Shown in pieces: positions 34,600 to 46,863 of a stretch of DNA of 64,000 nucleotides. The notes under the pieces were generated by a model. That model saw nothing but the letters and a program-made list of their open reading frames with translations, was not told the origin of the DNA and searched no databases. Both the position numbers and the translations under genes were made by a program. Each line of letters begins with the position of its first letter. The stretch's first letter is position 1. The stretch spans positions 241,101 through 305,100 of the forward strand of contig MU277702.1 of assembly GCA_022385805.1 (NCBI GenBank), in the 5' to 3' direction. The DNA comes from Pilatotrama ljubarskyi (taxonomy: Eukaryota; Basidiomycota; Agaricomycetes; Polyporales; Polyporaceae).

Positions 34600-35589
34600 G
34601 CTTGGCTGAAGGACGGGGTTTTCTGTTCGGATCTCCATGGGCGCATCGGTCAGAACTTTGTTGTATTGATATTTACGAGACTTCTGCAGGCGTATCGTCG
34701 TCCCTCCGTGCTGCTTGAGTACAGCGGTTATCAGGGTTGTACAATGTCGCCAGGTACGTTCTCGGCCTCGCGGGCATCGGCTGTGCTCAAAGAGTTTCCA
34801 GCCTTGGACGAACACTGTCCGCCTCACTACGGACTCGTGAGCTGGTCAGCCATTCCTGATTGCACTCATCTCGAGGGAACCTATGAAATTCAGTCAGTGA
34901 ATAGTTTAGTTCGGGCTAGCACAGTTAGGTTGGGGACCTCGGCTGACGTTGCTAGCCCAGACGGATAGAATGACTTACGCCACCCTTGGTCGCATTGTGG
35001 TCGCCGAAGGGAGGCTCGGCGTCCTCAATAGTACTGTCGCGGATATTATGATACCTACTCCAACATGTAGCTGACATATGCGACCCTTCTTGGTGAGAAG
35101 TCGCTCCGATGATGTTCAGATTGCTACTGGCTGCTTCATCTTCGTAACACAGCATCCCGCGTTTGCTGTGCTAGAAGCTTGGATCGTGTCCGCAGTGCAC
35201 TCACTGCGCCCTCTCGACGAACAAGCTAGACCGTCGACGCAGCGCGCCGACACCCCAGCTGTCCGCTACCGTGCAAGGAAGAAGCAGGAGACCTCTGCTT
35301 CTTTGATCACAATGCAGCGGGTACTGCAAAATGGACGCGGCCCTCATCGGATCGCGTGGGAGGCTGTTCACTTTGTGGACAAGTCGTGTCAATGCGGAAA
35401 CGGTCTGTACGACCTAAATTGCTGTTGGTACTCTGTGCAGCCGCGCAGAGGAAGTTGCTGCAGTGGCCAACCCGGGGCCTCTGGAGTATAAAGCCTCATT
35501 CGCATTCCGAGACAGCAGAGCAGCACCGATTCACTCCTTTCACCCCTTCATTCGGTCCTCTACTCTTTCATCCAAAACTCATATCAACC
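34600..35589. other. intergenic
   Basis: About 990 bases. It holds the TATAAAG box of the secreted-protein gene at 35487..35493. Other open frames are unsupported. Confidence 0.5.
35487..35493 (+). promoter_or_regulatory. TATA box of the secreted-protein gene
   Basis: TATAAAG about 100 bases upstream of the ATG at 35590, the strongest TATA box in the window and usual for a highly expressed secreted product. Confidence 0.6.
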
Positions 35590-36331
35590 ATGCTCGCAGC
35601 CGGCCTGCTCACAATTACACTCACTTTCATCGCACCTCTTTCTGCGGTCGCCCGCCCGGCCCCCAAGACGGCATGCGCCTCCACCGGCATCAGCAAGCGT
35701 GCTCTGGGTGACACCGACCTTTTCGCCCGAGGCGGCCACGACATTTTCGTGCCGGTAAGCGACACACTCTACGCTCCTCCCTCTGCAGACTGAACCAACC
35801 CGCTTTACCGCTGTACAGCCCGAGTGCGACCCTAGCATTTTCCGCCGAGGCGATGCGGACGGGCAGGATGCCGTTGGCCAAGATGGCGGCGACGGCGCGG
35901 ATGGTCAGGACGCCGTTGGCGCGGATGGTGCCGACGGCGCCGACGGTCAGGACGCGGTCTGCCAGAACGGTGGCGTGTCTACCGGCGGCGGGGACGGCAG
36001 CGTCGACATCCCGGGCGGCATGGACGGCACCATCCAAGTTGCTGGACACACCATCGTGATTCAAGGCGGTCACGTCGTCTCGGTCGATGGGCAGCCCGTT
36101 AGCTCGGGCGCAGCCGGCACCACTGGCCAAGACGGTCAGGACGGCACGGCGACCGCTGGAAATCCCGGTACTGTCATCGGCAGCGGCTCCGCCAACGGGG
36201 GGACCGCCATCGCGGGCAAGGGTGGGAAGGGCGGGAAGGGCGGAGTCGCCATCCCCGGCAAGCCTGGCACCGTCATTGGCCGCGGCGGGCTAGTACACGT
36301 CGGGAGGACTATAGCGGAGGCACATTGGTGA
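35590..36331 (+). CDS. Small secreted Gly/Asp-rich repeat protein
   Basis: Exons 35590..35754 and 35819..36331 give 225 aa. The first about 22 residues, 'MLAAGLLTITLTFIAPLSAV' ending ARP, form a signal peptide. Two dibasic sites follow, ISKR|A at about residue 36 and FRR|G at about residue 64, both suited to Kex2. The middle (about 65-100) is a tandem of DGQDAVG-type units, (DGxDxVG/DGADGADG), then GGDGSVDIPGG, a short hydrophobic strand pair ('TIQVAGHTIVIQGGHVVSVD') and a second Gly-rich half with GKGGKGGKGG and two copies of KPGTVIG/NPGTVIG. It is collagen-like in composition, but without a strict Gly-X-Y frame. Only a few cysteines. No family recognised; extracellular matrix, cell-wall or effector-like roles are guesses. 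Confidence 0.75.
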
Positions 36332-36832
36332 TTGCGGTCGCTCGAGTAATTTGCTACTGTTGTGATTTGTAGGAGGCCGTGCCTTCATCCATGCTCCTAG
36401 TGAGCCGATTCCACCGTATTTTTGGTGTTAGTTCGTGAACCCAGGCGAAAAGCGACACAACTCAGCAAGAGCGCTTCGGAACTAGCAAGCTGCTGACAAG
36501 CTACGCTCCCTGCATCTGCCCTTGGTCCGACGAATTTCCCGTTCATGGCCGCTTGATGGCCACACTGGCTTATCTGGGCACGATCTAATGTCACTTGAGC
36601 ACAGCTCAGGACTTGTGATCTCCGGGACAGTTATTGAGCGCGATTCGCGCATGCAATCCTTGATCCACATGAATGCTCGGCACGAATAGTCCAGAGGGCG
36701 TTGATACACCAATGTATATGCAAAACAACAAGAGAAACAGAACACTGGACAGACGAAGACATCGTGAAGGTCATGATCTCTACACCACAGGTGGCGAATC
36801 GGGAGGATACAGGGACATAGAAATACACTTCT
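36332..36832. other. convergent intergenic region
   Basis: About 500 bases between the secreted-protein gene and the eIF1A 3' end. Nothing recognised. Confidence 0.5.
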
Positions 36833-37531
36833 TCAGATCTCGTCGATGTCGACCTCCTCGTCTTCTCCGAACTCGAATGTGCACTCGCCCTCCTCCTCGC
36901 CGAAGGTCTCGGTCTCGTTGATCTTGGCGTTTTCAGGCAGTTCGCCGTACGCCTTGACTGTATGGCATGAGAATCGGCATGAGCATCGCACCGACGGGGT
37001 GCTGATAGGGCGGCATAGAAAGCAGGATGAGACGTACGACTCCGCGCCTCGTCAGCGGTGTACTTTACGATAACATCTGCCTTGTCATCTTGGAAATCGC
37101 GCAAGGAGAGGAGGATGATGTCGCCCTGGTTGATCCAGACCTATAGTAGTCAGACCGCCGCGAAGAGGTCATAGTTAGTGGTGCACTCTGGTCGTTCAGG
37201 GCTGAGACGAACCTTCTTCCTCATCTTTCCACGAATATGTGCGAGCCGCTTCTCGCCGTCGAAGCATTGCGCCTCAAGGCGGCCGTTGCCCAGCATCTTG
37301 ATCACTTGCGCGTACTCCTGCCCATCCTCACGGAAAACCAGTTCGCGCTTGTCATCGTCGTTCTCGTTCTTTCCACGTCTCCGGTTCTTGCCACCCTGTT
37401 ATCGCAGAGAGGTCAGATCGGATGAGATGCAAGGATGGCCGGCGCGTTTGCTGACCTTTCCCTTGTTCTGCAGACAAAATCTTGGTCAGCGGCACGATCA
37501 ATTGAAGGGCCTGTCTGCGTACCTTCGGCAT
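36833..37531 (-). CDS. Translation initiation factor eIF1A
   Basis: eIF1A, the OB-fold factor that binds the ribosomal A site with eIF1 during scanning. The start exon is 9 nt (37531..37523, MPK), the next exon 12 nt (37467..37456, NKGK), and the third starts at 37395 ('[19 protein letters not shown]'). Together they form the basic N-terminal tail typical of eIF1A. The OB core follows: '[20 protein letters not shown]', '[20 protein letters not shown]', '[20 protein letters not shown]' and '[13 protein letters not shown]'. The acidic tail, '[20 protein letters not shown]', ends DEEVDIDEI. About 145 aa, as expected. Head-to-head with the PP2A gene, 300 bases apart. Symbol left blank because fungal names differ (TIF11 in yeast). 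Confidence 0.93.
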
Positions 37532-37831
37532 GATGAAAAGTGTTCAGTCGAAAGTACCTGTTTCCTAGCTGAGGGTAGAGCGGAATAAACCCGTAAAACA
37601 AGTGGTGTGTGGAGATGTTGCGGGGAACGAGCAAGCGGGTGTGGTGAAGAGGAATCAAGTCCCAGGCGGCTCTCGCGCTGATGCGGTTCCTCGAGCGTGA
37701 CTGTGACTGTCACGATATGACTTCAGTGCAGACGGTCACGTATTGGTCCCCGCTTAGAGACCTAACACGCATCGTCCACCACCCTCGATCCACCTTGCTC
37801 GCTTTGACTCCCACGACAACTGAAAAACATC

Positions 37832-39523
<1,692 letters not shown>

Positions 39524-40175
39524 TGATCCTCGCACACCCTCACGCATCCGCACGCATCTTCCGGGCAGAGGACGGACCCCTGTCTCCAGTACATACAGTA
39601 CATATCGTACGGCCGTACTTACTCGCCGCTGTAGCTCACTCCCAGACGATCCGATCGCAAAGATGATACCTCCCCTTCTGTCTGTCTGTCTGTCTGTCTA
39701 TCTATCCGTCTCTCTCGCTCGCCGTCCCGTGTACATCCGGATCCCATACAAACAAACAACTGGTCGACTTGACCCACTGCGGAGGTGCTCGCGTAAATGG
39801 CTATTAGACCAAAGCAGATCATGTAATACAGGGCGTTTTTTCGTCGCTTGGCGCGCGCGTGCCGGTGGATGCAAGGAAGAGAAGCGGTAGTAGCAGGGAC
39901 TGTAGCTAGTCATGCATATGCATGCTAGGAAGCGCGGAGTGCAGGGTCCAGTACGGACATGTGCTGCATGATACCTCCCTCGCTATTACGTATGTAAGGC
40001 CGTCGGCGAGCCATCGTTGGAAGGGTCCACGATCATATGCCGCACGAGCCTGAAGGAATGTGCATTGCAGCATACCGTAGCCAAAGAGAAAAGAGTGCGC
40101 CTGAGGCCTGAGTGCCCCCATACATACTTACGCCCACGGCGTCAAGATCCCACTCCCCCGACCCACCGGTGCCCC
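39524..40175. other. convergent intergenic region
   Basis: About 650 bases between the PP2A and GTR2 stops, including the TCTG/TCTA microsatellite. No gene seen. Confidence 0.55.
39677..39704. repeat. Tetranucleotide microsatellite (TCTG)5(TCTA)2
   Basis: Five TCTG units followed directly by two TCTA units in the PP2A 3' flank. Simple-sequence repeat, likely length-polymorphic. Confidence 0.9.
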
Positions 40176-42397
40176 TCACCGCACCCTCCTCGCCTCCGCC
40201 TCGACCTCGCAGATCTCCTGCACGCCTTCCCGAAAGAACACGACGTTGTACTCGACCAGGCCCCGCCGCGCGGCGAACACGCCCGACGGCACGAGCGCGA
40301 GCAGCGCCAGCTGCGGCGCGATGAGGTGGTACGTGAGCGTCGTGCCCGCGCCCGCGGCGGTGGGCGCGAGCGACGCCGCGGCGGACGGGTAGAAGCGCGG
40401 GTGCTGGCGCGCCTGGCGGGATGTCGCGGGGGATGCAGGAGGGGCGGAGGCGGTGGGGGGCGTGGTGGGCGCGGAGACAGGTGTGGAAGCGGCGGCGGTG
40501 GAGAGGCGGGTCATCGAGGAGGAGGACGCGGCGGCCGCCGGTGTCGAGTTGGCGGACGAGGGAAGCACGGGATTCGGCGAGACCGCTAGCGTCGCCGGGG
40601 AGATCGGGGACGGGCTTGCTGTCATGGGCCCCGGGAGGACCGTTCCACCCGCATTCGGGCTGAGCGTCTGCGTCTGTGATGCGGGGAGAGCAGAGGGCGA
40701 GGATGGGGTGGGAGATGCGACTTGGGAGTTCGCTGTGCTCGCCGGGGCAGAGATGGCTGGGGGACGAGGAGAGGTTGGTGCGGACGGTCCTGCTGAGGCC
40801 GGAAGCGCCTGGGCGGGTTCTGGGGGACCCGTGCGCATGCGCAGTGGGCTCGCCGATATCGACCTGTCGTACATGTCAGTATTGCAAGGGGCGGCAGAGG
40901 TTGGACGGGTGAGAGCGAGCGTACCTATAGAGCGGGCCGAAGGCGTTGAGCGTCTGGAGGTAGTCGCTGCAGAGGTTGTGCGTGGGCGGGTCGACGGGGG
41001 ACGCGTCGGTCGCGACGTATAAGCGCGAGACGGTGTCGAACAGGAAGGCCTTCGTCGCTTGCGAGTTCTAGCAGCGGGCGGCGGTGAGCATCCCTCGCCC
41101 TACACGACAAAAGACGCGGCGATGCTCACCGAACAGAAGACGTTGAGCAGGTCCTCGAGATAAGGCAGCGAATCGATGAGCTTGTGGAGCACGCGCGAGA
41201 ACGCGTCGTGGAGGGAGTGGTCGTAGATGGATGTGAGCTGAAAGTTGATCGGGATCTGCTCGTACTCGTAGTTTACGAACGCGAGCTCGGACAGGACGCG
41301 CTGCTGGATGTGCCGGAAGTTGTCTGCAAGGGAGGGGCGAGTGGGGTGAGTGACGCGCGGCGGGACGGAGAGGAGAGGGGACGGACCAATCTTGTACTCC
41401 TCGGTGAGGACGTCCGCTTTGTGGACGAAGACTTCGAGGTTCATGTCCGGGTTCTGCTGGTACGCAGTGATGACGAAGTCAACCAGTTTCTGGATCGGTT
41501 GCTGGTACAGGTCCTATGTACGAACGGCTGGAAGTTAGTGGTCGTGGGACTTCAAGGCATGACATAGCTGTAGTCCCGCAATCGAGGGAGCGGTGCACGC
41601 TCATTGCATGGTACGTTCTGCGAAACACGATGGTGTAGAAACGCGTGGACAGGTGCAGAGCCAGGTCTGTGGGCATCGGTGTGGGACGCACGAGGGCGGG
41701 GGGCAGCGCATGGACAGAGACGACGGTGCGCCTACTATACTATGCGGACCCGCCTGCGCGTGGTCGTCTTCCTCGGATCGCTAGGAGAACACGAGCCTGC
41801 GGAGGGAGTGAAATGGGTCTGAGGTCGTGAGGGAGATGATCGACGCTCGTTAGGACGCGATCGATGAGACTCTCGGGGTGCGTTCGAAAGCGACGGGGGA
41901 ACCAGGACAACGAGCGTGGACGGAGGAGCAGGGTTAGAGCTCACCTGGATGTCGATGACGAAGATCATGGTGGCGAACTGGGAGAGGGACGCGTCGAGGG
42001 TGTCGAGGGTGGTGTCGCCGGGGCAGTCCCATATCTCGAGGGGGATGACTGTGCTGGGAGGCGGAGGGGCGGAACGTCAAGAGCAGCGGTGAAGAGAGCA
42101 AGGGGAGGGACGCACTCGAAGGAGTGCTTTGTGAGGTGGGTGGTTGTCTCGAGATAGAGGGTCTCGCGGGGGGAGAGGTTGTTGAAGAGGACGTGGCGGA
42201 TCGACGTCTTTCCGCTCCTGCGCGAGTTGTAGCAGCGGGTGTGCTAGGGAGAGAGAGAGGACGTGCCTGCGCATGCCGAGGAGGAGGATCTTTGTGCGGA
42301 TGACATCATCGGCCTCGCGAGCCTTGCCGTTCGTCTGGCTCTGGCCGTCTGCAGCCTTGGGCGGGGGCGGACGGGACGAGGACGCGGTGCGGGACAT
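40176..42397 (-). CDS. GTR2: Rag-family GTPase GTR2 (RagC/D orthologue)
   Basis: GTR2 pairs with GTR1 on the vacuole as part of the EGO complex to activate TORC1 on amino-acid sufficiency. The P-loop is split by intron 1: exon 1 (42397..42267) ends 'LLLGMR' and exon 2 (from 42217) supplies RSGKTSI; the donor must be GC (AG|GCACGT). Then come 'LETTTHLTKHSFE', 'LEIWDCPGD' (switch II), 'FATMIFVIDIQ', a 431-base intron, 'NPDMNLEVFVHKADVLTEEY' (HKAD replaces NKxD, as in RagC) and 'QLTSIYDHSLHDAFSRVLHK'. The roadblock-type C-terminal domain ('FLFDTVSRLYVATDASPVD') is interrupted by about 150 Ser/Pro/Ala-rich residues before 'TLTYHLIAPQLALLALVPSG' and 'VEYNVVFFREGVQEICEVE'. Confidence 0.92.
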
Positions 42398-42685
42398 GCT
42401 CAAGGCTACGAGTACAGAGTCGCAGCAGACAGGCACGGGACTGGACGATGCCTGCGACGATCGCGGAGTGCGAAAGGATGGCCGAGAGAAGGAAGCGAGA
42501 TGACGTTTTGGGACGAGCGCAAATACGGGGCGAGTGCCGACGCACGTTCGCTGCCCGTCCACTCGCTAACTGAGCTGCTCCTCCTGCACCAGTCCACCTC
42601 GCCTCTTCTCTCTCGGGCTCTTCAGCTTCTTCTCCCAGCTGCCCTCTCTCCCACTCCTCGCAGGCTCTCCCCTCCCTCCCCAGCC
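42398..42685. promoter_or_regulatory. Bidirectional promoter GTR2 / VTC4
   Basis: 288 bases between divergent start codons, with long CT-rich runs (42580..42680) just upstream of the VTC4 ATG, a common basidiomycete core-promoter feature. Confidence 0.55.
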
Positions 42686-45600
42686 ATGAAGTTCGGCCGC
42701 AAGATCACCGTCCGTCCTCTCGCTGCCCTCGCGCCCTTCGCATCTCACAAACAATCCACAGAACGACCTCTACAACGAATGGAGACCCTTCTACATCGAC
42801 TACAACCTCCTCAAGCGCGAGCTCAAGGTGCGCACTTCTGGCACACGACCCCATGTCCCCCAACCCTCCCGCACGCGCACGAGTGCTGACTTCCTCCTCC
42901 CGCGCACCCTCAGGCGCGCACCACCGCGCGCTCATGGACCGACCAGGACGAGCGCGAGTTCACCAAGATGCTCGAGCGCGAGCTCGACAAGATCCACAAC
43001 TTCCAGAAGACAAAGGTGCGCCCCTCGACCCCTCCCTCCTTCTTCCCGCCCTGATCCCTTATCCCTCGGCCCTCCATAGACTTATGAGCTCTCGCGCCGC
43101 ATCAACGACGCAGAGAAGGCCGTCAAGCGCCTCGTCGCCTCCTCCCAGTACGCGAACGGCCACCATCACGCCCAGTCTAGCAGTGGCGCCACCACCACCA
43201 CCACCACCACCACCACCACCAATGGCAACCAGAACACGGACGCCGAAGCCCAGCAGCGCCGCGAGGGCCTCACGCAGGACGCCGGCTCGGACGACGACGA
43301 TGACGGGATGCAGGACGACGACGACACGGACGACATGTCCGTCGACGCGCTCGAGGACCAGTTCATGCTCCTCGAGGAGGAGGTCGCGACCCTCGTCGCC
43401 GACGTGCACGACCTCGCGCTCTACACCAAGCTCAATATCACCGGGTTCATGAAGATTCTGAAGGTGCGCGGGCCATTATAGCTATCGCCCGCCAGACGGA
43501 GGCTGATGCTATCGCTCGTCACACGACCGCTCCCCCTGCTCTTCTCTGCCGCCCGTTCTCGGCTGCAGAAACACGACGTACGTTCTCCGTCTCTTCCCGC
43601 CTGACCGTGTTCTGACCCACAGGCCGCGAGATAGAAACAAACGAACCGCCCGCTCAAACCGACGTTCATCCAAGAGTACCTCGAGAAGCGGCCGTTCTAC
43701 AAGTACAACTGGGACGGGCTCATCGTGAAGCTCTCGCGCCTGTACGACCTCGTCCGCACGCGCGGCCACCCCGTCCAGGGCGACGCGAGCGCGGGCGGGA
43801 ACCAGAGCGCGTTCGTCAGGCAGACGACCAAGTATTGGGTGCGTGCGCGAGCGGTTCGCGGGAGAGGATGGGCGCTGACTGCGGCGGGATACGTAGGTAC
43901 ATCCGGACAACTTGGTGCACTTGAAGTTGGCGATCTTGAAGCATCTGCCTGTGCTCGGTAAGACCGCGCACTCCCCACCACTGCCCCCATCCCGTCTCTC
44001 ATACCGGTCCTCTGCTAGTCTTCAACCCGGACAAGGAGTTCGAGCCCAAGGACGCTGCGATCTCGTCCGTGTACTTTGACAATGAGGACCTAGAGCTCTA
44101 TCTAGGCCGGCTGGAGAAGACAGAAGGAGCCGAAGCGATCCGGCTACGGTGGTACGGCGACATGGACCAGAAGACCGTACGTCCCCCGACCCCCTTCGTC
44201 GTACGCTCACTGACCCGCCGCACGCAGATCTTCGTCGAGCGCAAGACGCACCGCGAAGACTGGACGGGCGAGAAGTCGGTCAAGGCGCGGTTCCCGATCA
44301 AGGAGCACCTCGTGAACGCGTTCCTCCGCGGCGAGCACACCATGGACGCCGAGTTCCAGGAGCTCGTCACAAAGGGCAAGAAGACGCAGCAGGAGGCGGA
44401 CGCGATGATCCAGCTCGCGAACGAGGTGCAGTACAGCATTCTCACGAAGAAGCTGGTGCCTGGTGCGTCTCTCGTCCTTTCGTCACTTACCCTTCTGTTG
44501 AGAGAGCGGCTGGCTGACGAGCGGGACGGGCAGTTATGCGGACGTTCTACAATCGGACGGCGTTCCAGCTCCCGGGCGACGCGCGCGTGCGCATCTCGCT
44601 CGACACGGAGCTCACGATGATCCGCGAAGACAACTGGGACGGGCGCACGCGCTCGGGCGACAACTGGCGCCGCATGGACATCGGCATCGACTGGCCGTTC
44701 GAGCAGCTCCCGCCCGAGGACAAGGAGCTCTTCAAGTGCGTCGTGCTTCCTCTTGCCTTGCGTGCGCAATCTGATAGACGATGTAGGTACGGCGTGTTGG
44801 AGGTGAAGCTGCAGACCCAGTATGGACAGGAGCCGCCGCAGTGGGTCACCGAGCTCGTCTCGTCGCATCTGGTCGAGGCCGTACCGAAGGTCAGTGCGAG
44901 GCCGTGTCGAATTCGCTGTGAAGGATGTTCTTTGACCCGGCACGCACATGCAGTTCAGCAAGTTCATCCACGGCTGCGCGACGCTGCTCCCGAACCGCGT
45001 CGACCTCGTCCCGTTCTGGCTCCCACAAAGTAAGCAAACAAGAGCGCAGTGTCTCGCAGGGGAGATGGCTGACTTTGACGCGACGCAGTGGAGGTCGACA
45101 TTCTAAAGCCGGACACGGGCGCGCTCATCATCGAGCGTCCGCTGCAGTCATCCTCTAAGGGCACATCGTCACGCGCGGGTACCTCGGGACAGACGACACC
45201 CGAGCGCATACAGTATGCCGAGCCGGTGTCGGAGGGCGAAGAGGACGAAGACATGGACATGGTTCCCGGTAAGTCTCCCTTCTACACCGCTCTTGACTCC
45301 CCGGCTCACTTCCCCCGCAGCAAAGGACGAGGGCAAGCGGACAGGCCTATCCGGACACGACGTCGCCGCGGCGGTCGCGATTCGCGAGAAAAACCTCAAG
45401 GAGCGAGACCCTCAAGACGCACCGGCGCCGCCGACGCACGACTACGCCGCTGAGTCGGACGGCGAGGACGCGCACGAGCGCTCGCCGTTCCTCAAGAAGG
45501 CGCGGGAACAGGGCTCGGGCAACATCGTCGCCGCCGCGCTCTCGGGCACCGCGCAGGTGCGCGCGATGTCGATCGACCCGCTCGCTACGAGCACCGCGTT

Positions 45601-46227
45601 CGACGAGACGCTGCGCGACCGCCTACGCGAGGAGACTGCGCAGCGGGCGCACCGCGGTGCGGGCTCGGCTGTGGGCGACGAGGATGAGGAGGACGAGGAC
45701 GAGGAGGGGGCCGGAAGGGGGAGGAGGGAGGAGGGCGGCGCGGAGGGCGCGAGGAGGGGCAGCGACCGGATACTGGAGCAGAACTGGAGGGCACCGCCAG
45801 GCAAGAGGATCGCGGTGCCTGTGCGGATCGAGCCCAAAGTGTACTTCGCCGCCGAGCGGACGTTCTTCGTAAGCACACGACCGCTCAGCCTCTTGCTTCA
45901 CCGAGTCGACGCGCTCATCTGAATTCCTCCCCCGCGCGCACGCAGAAATGGCTGCACTTTGGCATCTACATCGGCACGATCGCGACGACGCTCCTCAATT
46001 TCGTCCCGCCCGGCGACACGGCGGGCCTCGTGAGCGCGTGGCTCTTCACCGCCGTCGCGCTCGTCGCCATCGCGTACTCGGCCGTCATCTTCGTCTACCG
46101 CGCGCTCCACCTCCGCCAGCGCCGCGCCGAGGGCATGTATTACGACAAGTACGGCCCCACGATCTTGTCCGTCGCCCTCGTCGGCGCGCTCGCTACGAAT
46201 ATCGCGATGCGGGTCAGGGAGATGTGA
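42686..46227 (+). CDS. VTC4: Vacuolar transporter chaperone 4, polyphosphate polymerase
   Basis: VTC4 makes polyphosphate from ATP and feeds it into the vacuole. Exon 1 is 24 nt (42686..42709, MKFGRKIT), then 42762..42827, 42914..43015 and 43080..43463, a 9-nt exon 43569..43577 (KHD), 43635..43838 and further exons. The SPX domain runs from '[18 protein letters not shown]' to the KILKKHDKQT lysine cluster that senses inositol pyrophosphates; a Thr10 tract and acidic linker lie inside it. The polymerase tunnel domain has '[20 protein letters not shown]', '[20 protein letters not shown]', '[11 protein letters not shown]', '[11 protein letters not shown]' and '[12 protein letters not shown]'. 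The C-terminal three-helix DUF202 region is '[20 protein letters not shown]', '[20 protein letters not shown]' and '[20 protein letters not shown]'. The IRLRWYG and VERKT motifs favour VTC4 over VTC2/3. Confidence 0.9.
43191..43220 (+). repeat. (ACC)10 trinucleotide repeat in VTC4
   Basis: Ten ACC codons encoding Thr10 inside the SPX-domain linker. In-frame simple repeat, so length changes would be tolerated. Confidence 0.95.
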
Positions 46228-46863
46228 GCGGACATGACGGTGGGATTGGAGATCGAGGAGGGGAGGCGGGGAGGTGAATCGGGAGCAGCGAGGTGATATT
46301 CATGGGACTTTCCTCGTAATGCTTAGTTAGTGGTGTTCTTGCTGAGCTGCATAGATTTCCTCGACGACAGGCCATGCGCCGACCATCCCGTCACTGTGCA
46401 CAGACATGCTGGAAACGGGCGGTCGTGCGGCCCTTGCTTTGCAAGTCGTCGCTACACCTCTCACACCGAAGTCCCGCGGTTATATGCACAGTCAAGTTGT
46501 GAATACTGTACTACGTGTACCTCTGCTGTGTACGCTGTACATGGCAAGATCTAGATCCGGTGACTAAGGTATTCTTGAGGATTGTGCAGATATACGTAGA
46601 TGCGTGTGCGATATGTGCATGATGTTGTATGTGAGGTTTGCGTTGGGACGATTAGTGTTGTACAGCATGTGCAGAGCGAAGACTGAACGAGAGGAAACGG
46701 GAGGACATCTGCGAGAGAGGGTACGGGCGCTGTAGGTCTCGCGCCCGTACGCGTTCTACGAGCATTGATTGCATGCATGTACCGATGAAAGTCCCGCGAT
46801 TACCAGGATCAGGACAAGAACCAAGAAAAAGTGTCGGAGCTAGATGGGAGGACGGCGGCGCTT
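46228..46863. other. convergent intergenic region
   Basis: About 640 bases between the VTC4 and AVT stops. Nothing beyond likely 3' UTRs. Confidence 0.5.

Noticed and set aside
44098..44967. 289-codon minus-strand open frame opposite VTC4
   Set aside because: Antisense to the highly conserved polymerase domain; no similarity in its own right.
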